Origin: Photorhabdus australis DSM 17609
GTDB lineage: Bacteria; Pseudomonadota; Gammaproteobacteria; Enterobacterales; Enterobacteriaceae
Direction of reading: 5' to 3'
DNA length: 64,000 nt
NCBI RefSeq assembly: GCF_000711895.1
Contig: NZ_JONO01000025.1
Coordinates: forward strand, 23,628 to 87,627
Position numbers and translations under genes: made by a program. Below the pieces are notes generated by a model. The model was given only the letters and a program-made list of their open reading frames with translations. It was not told the origin of the DNA and ran no database searches. Shown here piece by piece: positions 50,438-59,647 of this stretch. The stretch's first letter is position 1, and every line of letters begins with the position of its first letter.

Positions 50438-51142
50438 ATGGAGAAAAAAGAAGAGCAGTTAAGCATCAATGGTATACCTGATGATCAGACTGTTGTGGAT
50501 TATTTGTTAGAAAACCCCAATTTTTTTATCCGCAATGCACGTGCCATTGAACAGATACGGGTTCCTCATCCGATAAGGGAAACAGTTTCTTTGGTTGAAT
50601 GGTATATGAGCCGTCAGAGGACTCGTATTGCTTGTCTGGAAGAAGATATAACTCTGCTAATGGAACGAGCTAGAGTGAATGAACAATTGTTTGAACAGTT
50701 GTTTAAGTTACTTGTTGATTTGTTTGCAGCAGCAAGTTTACAGGATATGGTTGGTCGGTTGAGCACATGGGCTAAAAATTTGGAGCTAAATAGCGCAACT
50801 ATCCGTCTTTTTAGTGATAAATGGCATATTGGAGCACCGTTTAATGCGCCTGATTTAGCACTTTCTCGTCATGCTTTCGAACCAATTCGTATTCAGCGTT
50901 TTGGTAATAATAACCACTATCTCGGTATGTTGAATGGACCGGAAATTTTATTGTTGTTGCCACAGGTTCGTCATGTAGGTTCAGTTGCGATTTCTCTACT
51001 GGGGGCCAGGGGAGAGTTGGGTATGGTGATATTTAACAGCCGGAATCATCAGCATTATCAGGAGGGCATGGGAACAGACATGCTTGATCATCTGGCGAAG
51101 TTATTGCCGGATATATTATCCCGTTGGATTAAACAGATATGA
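50438..51142 (+). CDS. yigA: DUF484 family protein YigA
   Basis: 234 aa (E. coli 235). GAF-like DUF484 protein of unknown function, always between dapF and xerC. Conserved: [27 protein letters not shown] and [17 protein letters not shown]. Start ATG 50438 aligns with homologues; a GTG at 50423 would add five residues. Overlaps xerC by four bases (ATGA). Confidence 0.9.
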   Translation: MEKKEEQLSINGIPDDQTVVDYLLENPNFFIRNARAIEQIRVPHPIRETVSLVEWYMSRQRTRIACLEEDITLLMERARVNEQLFEQLFKLLVDLFAAASLQDMVGRLSTWAKNLELNSATIRLFSDKWHIGAPFNAPDLALSRHAFEPIRIQRFGNNNHYLGMLNGPEILLLLPQVRHVGSVAISLLGARGELGMVIFNSRNHQHYQEGMGTDMLDHLAKLLPDILSRWIKQI

Positions 51143-52050
51143 CGCAGGAAATTGATCTATTACTGGAGCCGGTTGAGGCATTTCTGCGGTATCTCAGAGT
51201 AGAGCGCCGGTTAAGTCCGGTGACTATCATCAATTACCGTCGTCATCTTTCCAGGCTGGTTGAGATGGTTTTAACAATAGGTGTCAGGCAATGGAAAGAT
51301 CTCGATCCTGGTAAAGTGAGAATGTTGGTAACACGTAGTCGCCGTGCTGGCTTACAGTCAGCTAACCTGTCTTTACGCTTATCTTCTTTACGAAGTTTCC
51401 TTGATTGGCAGGTTACTCAGGGTGTGATAGCTGTTAACCCCGGTAAAGCTGTTAGTACACCGGGAACAAAGCGCCACTTACCGAAAAATATTGATGTGGA
51501 TGAAGTGAACCAACTGTTGAATATCAATTTCAATGATCCATTATCAGTGCGTGACCGGACTATGCTGGAAGTGATGTATGGTGCTGGGTTGCGTTTATCG
51601 GAACTGGTTGGTCTTGATTGCCGACATTTGGATCTTGAAAGTGGAGAGGTATGGGTTTCAGGTAAAGGAAGTAAAGAGCGTAAGGTGCCTTTGGGACAGA
51701 CAGCTGTTGAATGGCTTAATCGTTGGTTTGAGATGCGAGAATTGTTCGAACCGGGGGATAATGCTGTTTTTATCTCAAATAGGGGGCGGAGGATATCAAC
51801 ACGGAATGTACAGCAGCGATTTGCACAGTGGGGCATACATCAGGGAATAAACAGCCATATCCACCCTCATAAATTGCGTCACTCTTTTGCCACTCATATT
51901 CTGGAATCTAGCGGTGATTTGCGTGCGGTTCAGGAACTGCTTGGTCATGCCAGCTTGTCTACCACGCAAGTCTATACCCATCTGGATTTTCAGCATTTGA
52001 CAAAAGTGTATGATGTTGCTCATCCCAGAGCCAAACGGGGGAAATCGTGA
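51139..52050 (+). CDS. xerC: Tyrosine recombinase XerC
   Basis: 303 aa (E. coli 298). With XerD resolves chromosome dimers at dif. N-terminal SAM-like core-binding domain, then the catalytic set: Arg in [12 protein letters not shown], Lys in [11 protein letters not shown], HxxR in [10 protein letters not shown], His in [11 protein letters not shown], and nucleophile Tyr in VYTH. Translationally coupled to yigA and yigB. Confidence 0.97.
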   Translation: MTQEIDLLLEPVEAFLRYLRVERRLSPVTIINYRRHLSRLVEMVLTIGVRQWKDLDPGKVRMLVTRSRRAGLQSANLSLRLSSLRSFLDWQVTQGVIAVNPGKAVSTPGTKRHLPKNIDVDEVNQLLNINFNDPLSVRDRTMLEVMYGAGLRLSELVGLDCRHLDLESGEVWVSGKGSKERKVPLGQTAVEWLNRWFEMRELFEPGDNAVFISNRGRRISTRNVQQRFAQWGIHQGINSHIHPHKLRHSFATHILESSGDLRAVQELLGHASLSTTQVYTHLDFQHLTKVYDVAHPRAKRGKS

Positions 52051-52766
52051 TGCATTTTTACCGGCCTCTTGCGCCTGTCTTAGCAATGACATTTGATCTG
52101 GACGATACCCTTTATGACAATCGCCCAGTGTTAGATAAGGCAGAAGAAGAGGTACTGAATTTTGTACGGCAATACTCACCTAAGTTTAGTCACCTTGATT
52201 ATCAGGATATGTATGTTTTCCGTGAAGCGATACTTGAGCAATACCCTGATATTTATCATGACATGACTTTATTGCGTTGGCAGTCTGCGGAGCTGATGTT
52301 TTGCCATTATGGTTTTAGCCGTGAAGATGCTTGTCGTGGGGCAGATGAGATTATGGCCCATTTTGCACATTGGCGCAGTCAGATTGATGTACCTGAAGCA
52401 ACACATCAAGCCTTGGCTGTCCTTGCTGAACGGATACCATTGGTAGCTATTACTAATGGTAATGTGGAACCTGCGGCTTGTGGTCTTGCTCGTTATTTTA
52501 AATTTGTGTTAAAAGCTGGCCCTGATGGGCGCTCAAAACCTTACAGTGATATGTATTGCTTAGCTGCAGATCGCTTGAGGTTACCGCTTGGACGAATTTT
52601 GCATGTCGGTGATGACCTGAATACCGATGTGGAAGGAGCACTTCGTAGTGGTATGCAGGCTTGTTGGATGAATACAGAAAATAAAAAACTCTTGCAGGTA
52701 GTTGAAAGTCGCTTGCTGCCACACATTGAGATTTCCGATTTGGCTTCTTTGACAGCATTGATATAA
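52050..52766 (+). CDS. yigB: HAD-family phosphatase YigB
   Basis: 238 aa. FMN/5-amino-6-ribitylaminouracil-phosphate phosphatase class. HAD motif I FDLDDTLYD near residue 14, motif II AITNGN, motif III lysine in RSKPYSDMY, and motif IV HVGDDLNTD. The ATG shares its first base with the xerC TGA (TGATG). Confidence 0.93.
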   Translation: MHFYRPLAPVLAMTFDLDDTLYDNRPVLDKAEEEVLNFVRQYSPKFSHLDYQDMYVFREAILEQYPDIYHDMTLLRWQSAELMFCHYGFSREDACRGADEIMAHFAHWRSQIDVPEATHQALAVLAERIPLVAITNGNVEPAACGLARYFKFVLKAGPDGRSKPYSDMYCLAADRLRLPLGRILHVGDDLNTDVEGALRSGMQACWMNTENKKLLQVVESRLLPHIEISDLASLTALI

Positions 52767-52779
52767 TCAAGAAATTATT

Positions 52780-52795
52780 CTGTATAAAAACATAG
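52780..52795. promoter_or_regulatory. LexA (SOS) box upstream of uvrD
   Basis: CTGTATAAAAACATAG, one base off the CTGT-N8-ACAG pattern, 37 bp before the uvrD start. E. coli uvrD has an SOS box in the same place. Confidence 0.8.
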
Positions 52796-52832
52796 CAGCC
52801 TTTGGTTGCTGGCTAATCAATTGATGGTAACT

Positions 52833-54995
52833 ATGGACGTCTCCTATCTGCTCGAAAGTCTGAATGACAAACAACGGGAAGCTGTAGCAGCCCTGCGGAC
52901 AAATATGTTGGTGCTAGCGGGAGCTGGGAGTGGTAAAACCCGGGTTCTGGTACACCGGATTGCCTGGTTATTATCAGTGGAGAATGCTTCACCATTTTCC
53001 ATTATGGCAGTGACTTTTACCAATAAAGCCGCCGCAGAAATGCGTCACCGGATTGAAAACCTGATCGGAACCAGTCAAGGAGGAATGTGGATTGGTACAT
53101 TCCATGGTTTGGCTCATCGTTTGTTACGGGCACATCATCTGGATGCCAATCTGCCACAAGATTTTCAGATTCTTGACAGCGAAGATCAGCATCGTCTACT
53201 CAGACGCATTATCAAGGCGATGAATTTGGATGATAAACAATGGCCGGCACGTCAGGGGATGTGGTACATCAATAGTAAAAAAGATGAAGGATTGCGGCCA
53301 CAGCATATTGAAAGTTATGGCAATCCTGTCGAGATGACATGGCATAAAATTTATCTGGCTTACCAGGAAGCTTGTGATCGTGCTGGGCTGGTGGATTTTG
53401 CAGAGTTGCTACTACGGGCCCATGAACTATGGCTGAATAAACCGCAGATCTTGCAGCACTACCAGGGTCGATTTACTAATATTTTGGTAGATGAGTTTCA
53501 AGATACTAACAGTATTCAATATGCCTGGATTCATTTGCTGGCGGGGGAAACGGGCAAAGTGATGATTGTCGGCGACGATGATCAATCTATTTATGGCTGG
53601 CGTGGGGCGCAGGTTGAGAATATTCAGCGTTTTCTGAAAGATTTTTCTGGTGCTGAAACTATTCGTTTGGAGCAAAATTACCGTTCCACCAGTAATATTT
53701 TAAAGGTTGCAAATACACTGATTGCCAATAACAGTGATCGTCTGGGTAAAAATCTGTGGACTGATGGTGTAGAGGGTGAACCCATTTCCCTTTATTCTGC
53801 ATTCAATGAGTTGGATGAAGCTCGCTATGTGGTCAGCCGGATTAAAAACTGGCTTGAAAACGGGGGAGCGCTGAAAAACTGTGCCATACTTTACCGCAGC
53901 AACGCCCAGTCTCGAGTACTGGAAGAAGCGCTGTTACAGGCATCAATGCCATACCGTATTTATGGTGGTCAGCGCTTCTTTGAACGTCAGGAAATTAAAG
54001 ATGCACTAGCTTACTTGCGTTTAATTGCTAATCGCAATGATGATGCAGCGTTTGAACGTGTGGTGAATACGCCAGCTCGTGGCATTGGCGACAGAACGTT
54101 GGATATTGTGCGCCAGGCTGCCCGTGAACGACAGCAAACGTTGTGGGACTGTTGTCAAACATTGCTTCAGGAGAAAGTGCTGGCCGGTCGTGCTGCTTCT
54201 TCCTTACAGCGCTTTCTTGAGTTGATAGAGGCATTATCGACAGAAACTGAAGATATGCCATTGCATATTCAGACTGACAGGGTTATTCGTGATTCTGGCC
54301 TGTGGACGATGTATCAGCAAGAAAAAGGTGAGAAAGCGCAGGCGCGTATTGAAAACCTTGAAGAACTTGTCACTGCAACTCGCCAGTTTAGTTATCAAGA
54401 TGAGGACGAAGATCTGATGCCATTGCAGGCATTTCTTTCTCATGCCGCATTGGAATCAGGGGACGGTCAGGCAGATGACTGTCAGGATTCGGTGCAACTG
54501 ATGACATTACATTCGGCTAAAGGGCTAGAATTCCCACAGGTGTTTATTGTAGGAATGGAAGAGGGTATGTTCCCAAGCCAGATGTCGATTGAAGAAGGTG
54601 GACGTTTGGAAGAAGAACGTCGTTTGGCTTATGTGGGCCTAACACGAGCAATGGAAAAGTTGACAATTACTTATGCAGAAAGCCGCCGTTTATATGGCAA
54701 AGAAGTTTATCATCGGCCATCCCGTTTTATTGGGGAGCTGCCACCAGAATGTATTGAAGAGGTTCGGTTACGTGCGACAGTATCTCGTCCAATTAGTCAT
54801 CGTCGGTTAGGTACACAAATAAGTTCCAATGATAGCGGTTATGCTCTGGGACAACGTGTTCGCCACTCTAAATTTGGTGAAGGAACCATTGTTAATATTG
54901 AGGGGAATGGTGAGCATAGCCGGTTGCAAATTGCGTTTCAGGGAGAAGGGATTAAGTGGTTGGTAGCTGCTTATGCCCGGCTTGAAACGGTCTGA
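52833..54995 (+). CDS. uvrD: DNA helicase II (UvrD)
   Basis: 720 aa, same as E. coli. SF1A helicase of nucleotide-excision and mismatch repair. Walker A AGAGSGKT at residues 29-36, motif [56 protein letters not shown]. The C-terminal Tudor-like RNA-polymerase-binding part (VRHSKFGEGTIVNIEG) is present. ATG 52833 (MDVSYLLESL) matches E. coli; upstream ATGs are not conserved. Confidence 0.97.
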   Translation: MDVSYLLESLNDKQREAVAALRTNMLVLAGAGSGKTRVLVHRIAWLLSVENASPFSIMAVTFTNKAAAEMRHRIENLIGTSQGGMWIGTFHGLAHRLLRAHHLDANLPQDFQILDSEDQHRLLRRIIKAMNLDDKQWPARQGMWYINSKKDEGLRPQHIESYGNPVEMTWHKIYLAYQEACDRAGLVDFAELLLRAHELWLNKPQILQHYQGRFTNILVDEFQDTNSIQYAWIHLLAGETGKVMIVGDDDQSIYGWRGAQVENIQRFLKDFSGAETIRLEQNYRSTSNILKVANTLIANNSDRLGKNLWTDGVEGEPISLYSAFNELDEARYVVSRIKNWLENGGALKNCAILYRSNAQSRVLEEALLQASMPYRIYGGQRFFERQEIKDALAYLRLIANRNDDAAFERVVNTPARGIGDRTLDIVRQAARERQQTLWDCCQTLLQEKVLAGRAASSLQRFLELIEALSTETEDMPLHIQTDRVIRDSGLWTMYQQEKGEKAQARIENLEELVTATRQFSYQDEDEDLMPLQAFLSHAALESGDGQADDCQDSVQLMTLHSAKGLEFPQVFIVGMEEGMFPSQMSIEEGGRLEEERRLAYVGLTRAMEKLTITYAESRRLYGKEVYHRPSRFIGELPPECIEEVRLRATVSRPISHRRLGTQISSNDSGYALGQRVRHSKFGEGTIVNIEGNGEHSRLQIAFQGEGIKWLVAAYARLETV

Positions 54996-55051
54996 AAATA
55001 ATATCCAGGTTGAATGTTGACACGCTTTTTCTTCTAAGCGTAACATTCGCG

Positions 55052-55069
55052 CCCTACGATCACGTAGGG
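55052..55069 (+). other. Hairpin and overlapping micro-ORF in the corA leader
   Basis: CCCTACG (55052-55058) and CGTAGGG (55063-55069) form a perfect seven-pair stem with loop ATCA, five bases before the AAGGAGA ribosome-binding site. ATG 55084 opens a seven-codon frame (MIHAERI, stop 55105-55107) overlapping the corA start in another frame. Confidence 0.5.
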
Positions 55070-55090
55070 AGTAAAGGAGACTTATGATAC

Positions 55091-56041
55091 ATGCTGAGCG
55101 CATTTAAGTTAGAGAATAATCGCCTGCTCCGTCTTGAATTAGAAGAGGGAGAAAAGTTATCCGATTCTTTGTGGGTAGATTTGGTCGAGCCGGAAGAACG
55201 AGATAGGCTTCATGTCCAAAATGAACTAGGTCAAATTTTGGCAACCCGACCGGAATTGGATGATATTGAGGCATCAGCGCGTTTTTTTGAAGATGAAGAT
55301 GGGATACACGTCCATTCATTTTTTTATTTTGAAGACGCAGAAGACCATGCTGGCAACGCAACCGTTGCATTTACTATTCGTGATGGTCGTCTCTATACAT
55401 TGCGAGAGCGTGAACTCCCTGCATTCCGATTGTATCGCATGCGTGCTCGTAATCAGATATTAGTCGATGGTAATGCCTATGAAGTGCTGATGGACTTGTT
55501 TGAAACAAAAATCGAGCAGTTGGCTGATGTTATCGAAAATATTTACAGCGTGCTGGAATCCCTGAGCCGAGTCATTATGGAAGGAAAGCAGGGGGATGAG
55601 TTTGATATTGCCTTGTCCAGCCTTGCTGAGCAGGAAGATATTGGTTGGAAGGTTCGTTTGTGCCTTATGGATACTCAGCGGGCGCTTAACTTTTTGGTGC
55701 GACGTGCCCGTTTACCGGCTGATCAACTTGAGCAAGCCCGTGAAATACTGCGGGATATCGAATCCTTGTTGCCACATAATGAATCCTTGTTCCAAAAAGT
55801 TAACTTCCTGATGCAGGCAGCGATGGGTTTTATCAATATAGAGCAGAGCCGGATTATCAAAATCTTCTCAGTTGTTTCAGTGGTATTTTTGCCGCCAACT
55901 CTGGTGGCTTCCAGTTATGGTATGAACTTTGAGTTTATGCCAGAACTGCACTGGCCATTTGGTTATCCGGGCGCAATTGGTTTAATGATTGCGGCTGGCC
56001 TTGCGCCGTATCTTTATTTTAAGCGGAAGAATTGGCTTTAG
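55091..56041 (+). CDS. corA: Magnesium/cobalt transporter CorA
   Basis: 316 aa, same as E. coli. Pentameric Mg2+ channel with a large cytoplasmic N-domain and two C-terminal transmembrane helices. The YGMNFEFMP signature (GMN filter) is near residue 277, and the C-terminal basic KRKNWL is present. Nearly identical along its length to E. coli. AGGAG lies eleven bases before the ATG. Confidence 0.97.
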   Translation: MLSAFKLENNRLLRLELEEGEKLSDSLWVDLVEPEERDRLHVQNELGQILATRPELDDIEASARFFEDEDGIHVHSFFYFEDAEDHAGNATVAFTIRDGRLYTLRERELPAFRLYRMRARNQILVDGNAYEVLMDLFETKIEQLADVIENIYSVLESLSRVIMEGKQGDEFDIALSSLAEQEDIGWKVRLCLMDTQRALNFLVRRARLPADQLEQAREILRDIESLLPHNESLFQKVNFLMQAAMGFINIEQSRIIKIFSVVSVVFLPPTLVASSYGMNFEFMPELHWPFGYPGAIGLMIAAGLAPYLYFKRKNWL

Positions 56042-56060
56042 TTCAATTACAGATTACCGA

Positions 56061-56095
56061 CAAAATGCTGGTTTTTTTATCCGGCATTTTGTTTT
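56061..56095 (+). terminator. Rho-independent terminator after corA
   Basis: CAAAATGCTGG (56061-56071) pairs with CCGGCATTTTG (56081-56091), one G-U pair, loop of nine, then TTTT. Twenty bases after the corA stop. Confidence 0.88.
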
Positions 56096-57313
56096 AATCA
56101 AGCTCTGTTCACCGGATAATGAAGTTTTATTATGATCTAGGCAACTATTAATACCACTTGTGTTGTATAAAGATGAATTGAATATGGCATTAGTGAATAA
56201 AATGATATCTATTTTTTAATCATATTTACTGCCATTGTTTTTATTTATTTTATTTTTTAACAAAAGAAAATAGCCAATTGATTATAAGGAAATATCATGG
56301 CAAAAGCCTGCTAATCTGATTAATGTAAAAAGTTCTTCTACACTTTTAAGTTTGTGATAATAGTTCATTAAGATGTTGTTTAATACAGATGATACAAAGT
56401 GCTCAGATATCAAATATAGCGTGATGTTTATAATGTTCCTGTGTCGAAATCATATTGATTGAAAAAGATATAACGTTAAGTGATGTCAATAAACATCCTT
56501 ACAAGAAAACGCACGTGGTAAATGTGGGTATAATTTAATATACCGAATGAACTTCAAGATGCTTGAGTTGTCAGACATAAAAACATTTAAATTCAACAGC
56601 ATAGTCGTTTTTCAAACATGCACTTTGAAGTATCTTGAGTATATACAATTAGAGTAGATATTAAAAATGAAGTGAATGACTTATTAAATAACAAGTCGAA
56701 TACGTATTTTGGCAGAAAGGTGGTTCCTCTTGATAAGATGGTTTTTTTAAATCTGATTAATCAATTAGTAACTTGTTTTTATATTATAGAGGTCTAAAAA
56801 CTAAATTAAGCTCTGACTAGAGAATTGTTTTTTTATATATTCTGCCATTTTTATAAACCAAGAACCTATTTTTTCGATGTCATGACTGAGAGAAACTGTA
56901 TGATTTTAAGCTTTTCTATGAATGTATTTATATTGATAGAAGGAAGTAGGTCTGTGGCACTAATATAATTATATTTTTGATTGATGTTAAATAAATTTTT
57001 TTGTCGTCATTTTAATTTGGATGTATTTTATTTTGTTTATATTGAGGTTTTTATTAACATACAACTTTAGAACAGTAGTTTTCATATTAAATATATAAAC
57101 ATGATTGGTGAAATAAAAGGTATTTTTATTGAGGAAATAGTATTTAGTTATTAAAAAATAAAGTTAATGCAGAGACAGAGAGAATTAATATAGAGAATAT
57201 AATTACATTGTGATGATATTCTTTGTTCTTCTCATCAAATGAATAACTTGTGCTCATTAGGAAATTCACAGAATAAAATGGTATCTGTAGCTTATTTCAT
57301 TGTGCACACCTAA
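56096..57313. other. Gene-free AT-rich stretch
   Basis: About 1.2 kb with very low GC and no frame having convincing coding character or ribosome-binding site. Apart from the palindromic repeat at 56539-56645 I see nothing identifiable. In E. coli a small gene lies between corA and rarD; no trace of it is recognisable. Confidence 0.6.
56539..56645. repeat. Palindromic intergenic repeat
   Basis: About 107 bp with imperfect inverted ends: TATACCGAATGAACTTCAAG on the left and CTTTGAAGTATCTTGAGTATA on the right. It shares the CTTCAAG/CTTGA end motif of repeats common in Photorhabdus/Xenorhabdus genomes, but unlike the ERIC at 14325 its core does not match ERIC. Confidence 0.6.
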
Positions 57314-57784
57314 TCATACAAATTGCCGTCCCCAATTGAGTATATTTTTCCCCAAACGTTCAAAGCCAAGAGCAATATAAAACCCTTTAGCTTGAGGATT
57401 AGACAGTACCCGCAATAATGTTCCTCCTTTTGTATGAACGTTATTCAATGCTGTTCGTACCAATTGCTTGCCAATACCTTGATGCCAAAAAGCCGGTTCA
57501 ATAAATAATCCATCAAGTTCTGAATTTCCATCAGATTGCGGCAATACAACACTGAATCCTAGAATTACGCCAGTTTGTTCCGCAATATAAATATATCCCG
57601 CGGCAATATATTCTGTAAGGAGTTCTACCATGTGGGGATTTGCTAATAATAACTTGCAATCATTTTCCCTCATCAGAGAGGCACGTAACTGAAGTGCCTC
57701 AGGGGTAATTTGTTCTGTTGTTTTGGCTAATCTGATTTCATTACTTTTGCTATCTCGGCGATTTACGCTGTGTATACACGGCAT
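57314..57784 (-). CDS. GNAT-family N-acetyltransferase
   Basis: 156 aa. The acetyl-CoA site is GLFIEPAFWHQGIGKQLV near residues 92-109, and ALGFERLGK forms the last strand, both typical of GNAT. Substrate unknown. ATG 57784 lies inside the 3' end of rarD (35-bp overlap), so it is probably translated from the rarD mRNA. A later start would lose little of the domain. Confidence 0.8.
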   Translation of the reverse strand: MPCIHSVNRRDSKSNEIRLAKTTEQITPEALQLRASLMRENDCKLLLANPHMVELLTEYIAAGYIYIAEQTGVILGFSVVLPQSDGNSELDGLFIEPAFWHQGIGKQLVRTALNNVHTKGGTLLRVLSNPQAKGFYIALGFERLGKNILNWGRQFV

Positions 57785-58640
57785 CCAATGTAAACAGCAC
57801 TAATGCAGCCCAGATAAAGCCGAAAGTAATCAGCCGATCGGTACCTATTTGTTCACCGTAAACCAAGGTTGCTAGCAGGAACATCAGTGTTGGGCCGACA
57901 TACTGGAAGAATCCGAGAGTAGATAGGCGCAGGTGAGCAGCAGCTTCTGTGAATAACAGTAGTGGCACAGTAGTAATAATGCCCGCAGCAATCAGCAATA
58001 AATTAAGTGTTGCTGGGTTAGAACTTAAATCACTGGTTGGGGTGGCAGCAAAACCAAATAAATAAGTGGCTGCAATCGGCAGTAACCACAATGTTTCAAT
58101 CGTCATGCCTGTTTGCGCATCAACATTCATTTTCTTACGAAGCAGGGCATACAAGGCAAAAGTGACCGCTAAACTTAAGCCAATAACTGGTATAGAACCA
58201 AATTGCCATAGCTGGATTAACACGCCGGTAAAAGCCAGAATAACAGCAGTCCATTGCATTCGACGGAAACGTTCACTCAAAAACAACATACCAAACAAAA
58301 CGTTAACCAGTGGGCTAATAAAATAACCTAAACTGGCCTCCAACATATGACCGTGGTTTACAGCCCAGATGTAAATCAGCCAGTTACAGGCAACCACGGT
58401 AGCAGTCACGGCTAGCAATAACACTTTTTTAGGTTGATGAAAAACCTTGGCTACCTGTGACCAGTGGCGAGTTAATGTTACCAGCAACAACATAAAGAAA
58501 AATGACCATATGACACGATGGGTCAAAATTTCGTCTGCAGGTACTTGCTGGATATATTTAAAATAAACTGGAGCGATCCCCCAGATAAAGCAGGCTCCGA
58601 AGGCGTATAGAACTCCTTTGGTAGTTTGTGGTTTGTTCAT
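57750..58640 (-). CDS. rarD: EamA-type transporter RarD
   Basis: 296 aa, same as E. coli RarD. Ten transmembrane segments in two EamA halves; begins MNKPQTTKGVLYAFGACFIWGIAPVYFKYI. Name comes from a chloramphenicol-sensitivity link; the transported compound is unknown. ATG 58640 matches homologues; the frame to 58718 includes non-conserved residues. Confidence 0.93.
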   Translation of the reverse strand: MNKPQTTKGVLYAFGACFIWGIAPVYFKYIQQVPADEILTHRVIWSFFFMLLLVTLTRHWSQVAKVFHQPKKVLLLAVTATVVACNWLIYIWAVNHGHMLEASLGYFISPLVNVLFGMLFLSERFRRMQWTAVILAFTGVLIQLWQFGSIPVIGLSLAVTFALYALLRKKMNVDAQTGMTIETLWLLPIAATYLFGFAATPTSDLSSNPATLNLLLIAAGIITTVPLLLFTEAAAHLRLSTLGFFQYVGPTLMFLLATLVYGEQIGTDRLITFGFIWAALVLFTLDAVYTQRKSPR

Positions 58641-58763
58641 ATTATCCTGATGCAAATATAAGGTGGAAAAAGTGTAATGAGCTTTTAGCCCGTTGTTAAC
58701 GTGGAAATAATATGTCACCGGGCTGAATATTACGCAATGGATTAAATAGTTAAAATTATATGA

Positions 58764-59234
58764 TTAGCCAACCAGATAAGCTGCCGTTACGCTGGCAATA
58801 TGGGCTCTCTGTTCATTATGGAGTTCAGCTCTGGCAACAGAAACTTTATTTCCACTACGGATAATACTACTGGTAGCAGTAAAGAGTTCACCTCTACCGG
58901 GACGTAGATAATCTACCCGCAAATCAATAGTTCCCATTGTTGATAATCGCTTTTCTAATTCTTCTCGTGAAATAGGGGCCAGACGGCTTAACGTATTACC
59001 GATGCAGACCAGTCCTGCACATACATCCAAGACAGAGGCAATCACACCACCATGTAAAATTTTCTGTGCGATATTACCCACCAGTTTACTCTGATTATGG
59101 AATTGTATTTCTGCATAATCCTGTTCAAATCGAAGTAACTCAAGCCCTAATAACTGGTTAAAGGGCATATGGTGAACAAAAGCATCCCCAATCAGTTGGC
59201 GGGCTTCTTCTAGGGTTATTTCAGTTGTAGGCAT
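58764..59234 (-). CDS. yigI: PaaI-type thioesterase YigI
   Basis: 156 aa hot-dog fold protein (E. coli YigI 155). The [15 protein letters not shown] motif near residues 61-75 carries the family's catalytic region. Probably an acyl-CoA thioesterase of medium- to long-chain acyl groups, cytoplasmic. Upstream of rarD on the same strand. Confidence 0.92.
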   Translation of the reverse strand: MPTTEITLEEARQLIGDAFVHHMPFNQLLGLELLRFEQDYAEIQFHNQSKLVGNIAQKILHGGVIASVLDVCAGLVCIGNTLSRLAPISREELEKRLSTMGTIDLRVDYLRPGRGELFTATSSIIRSGNKVSVARAELHNEQRAHIASVTAAYLVG

Positions 59235-59647
59235 TTAATTTAATCCCAAATCAAGGTATGTGTTGTTAACATGACTTTATATAGTTAATAGATTGTTAAT
59301 ATTATGCTTTTGTTGCTAACCTTGCCAGTTTGCCAGGAATATAGAGTAATAACCTGAGAAAAATCAAATTACTAAATAATATGATTAGATGTAACTTGGC
59401 AAATTGAAACAGACAGAAACCTCGATGTTGGGTTTAACTGACTGAAAACAGACTATTTCACATTTAAAAGTATGGGAGTCAACTAATTAACTTCGGGGAA
59501 AGGGAAATAGTCAAAGATTTGTCCCTGACTGTGTTGGTATCGAACTGATTGTTCAATGACATGCTGTAATTATTCCAAGAGTGAGATAGCATAATGCCCA
59601 GACGTTATTGAATAATGTCTGTGATTTTTTAATGATTGAGGAAAAGC
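59235..59647. other. yigI-recQ gap; pldA absent
   Basis: About 410 bp without a gene. In E. coli this position holds pldA (outer-membrane phospholipase A); nothing resembling it is visible. A hairpin at 59599-59621 (arms CAGACGTTA and TAATGTCTG, loop TTGAA) followed shortly by T6 looks like a terminator pointing toward recQ and may be what remains of the lost gene's 3' side. Confidence 0.55.
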
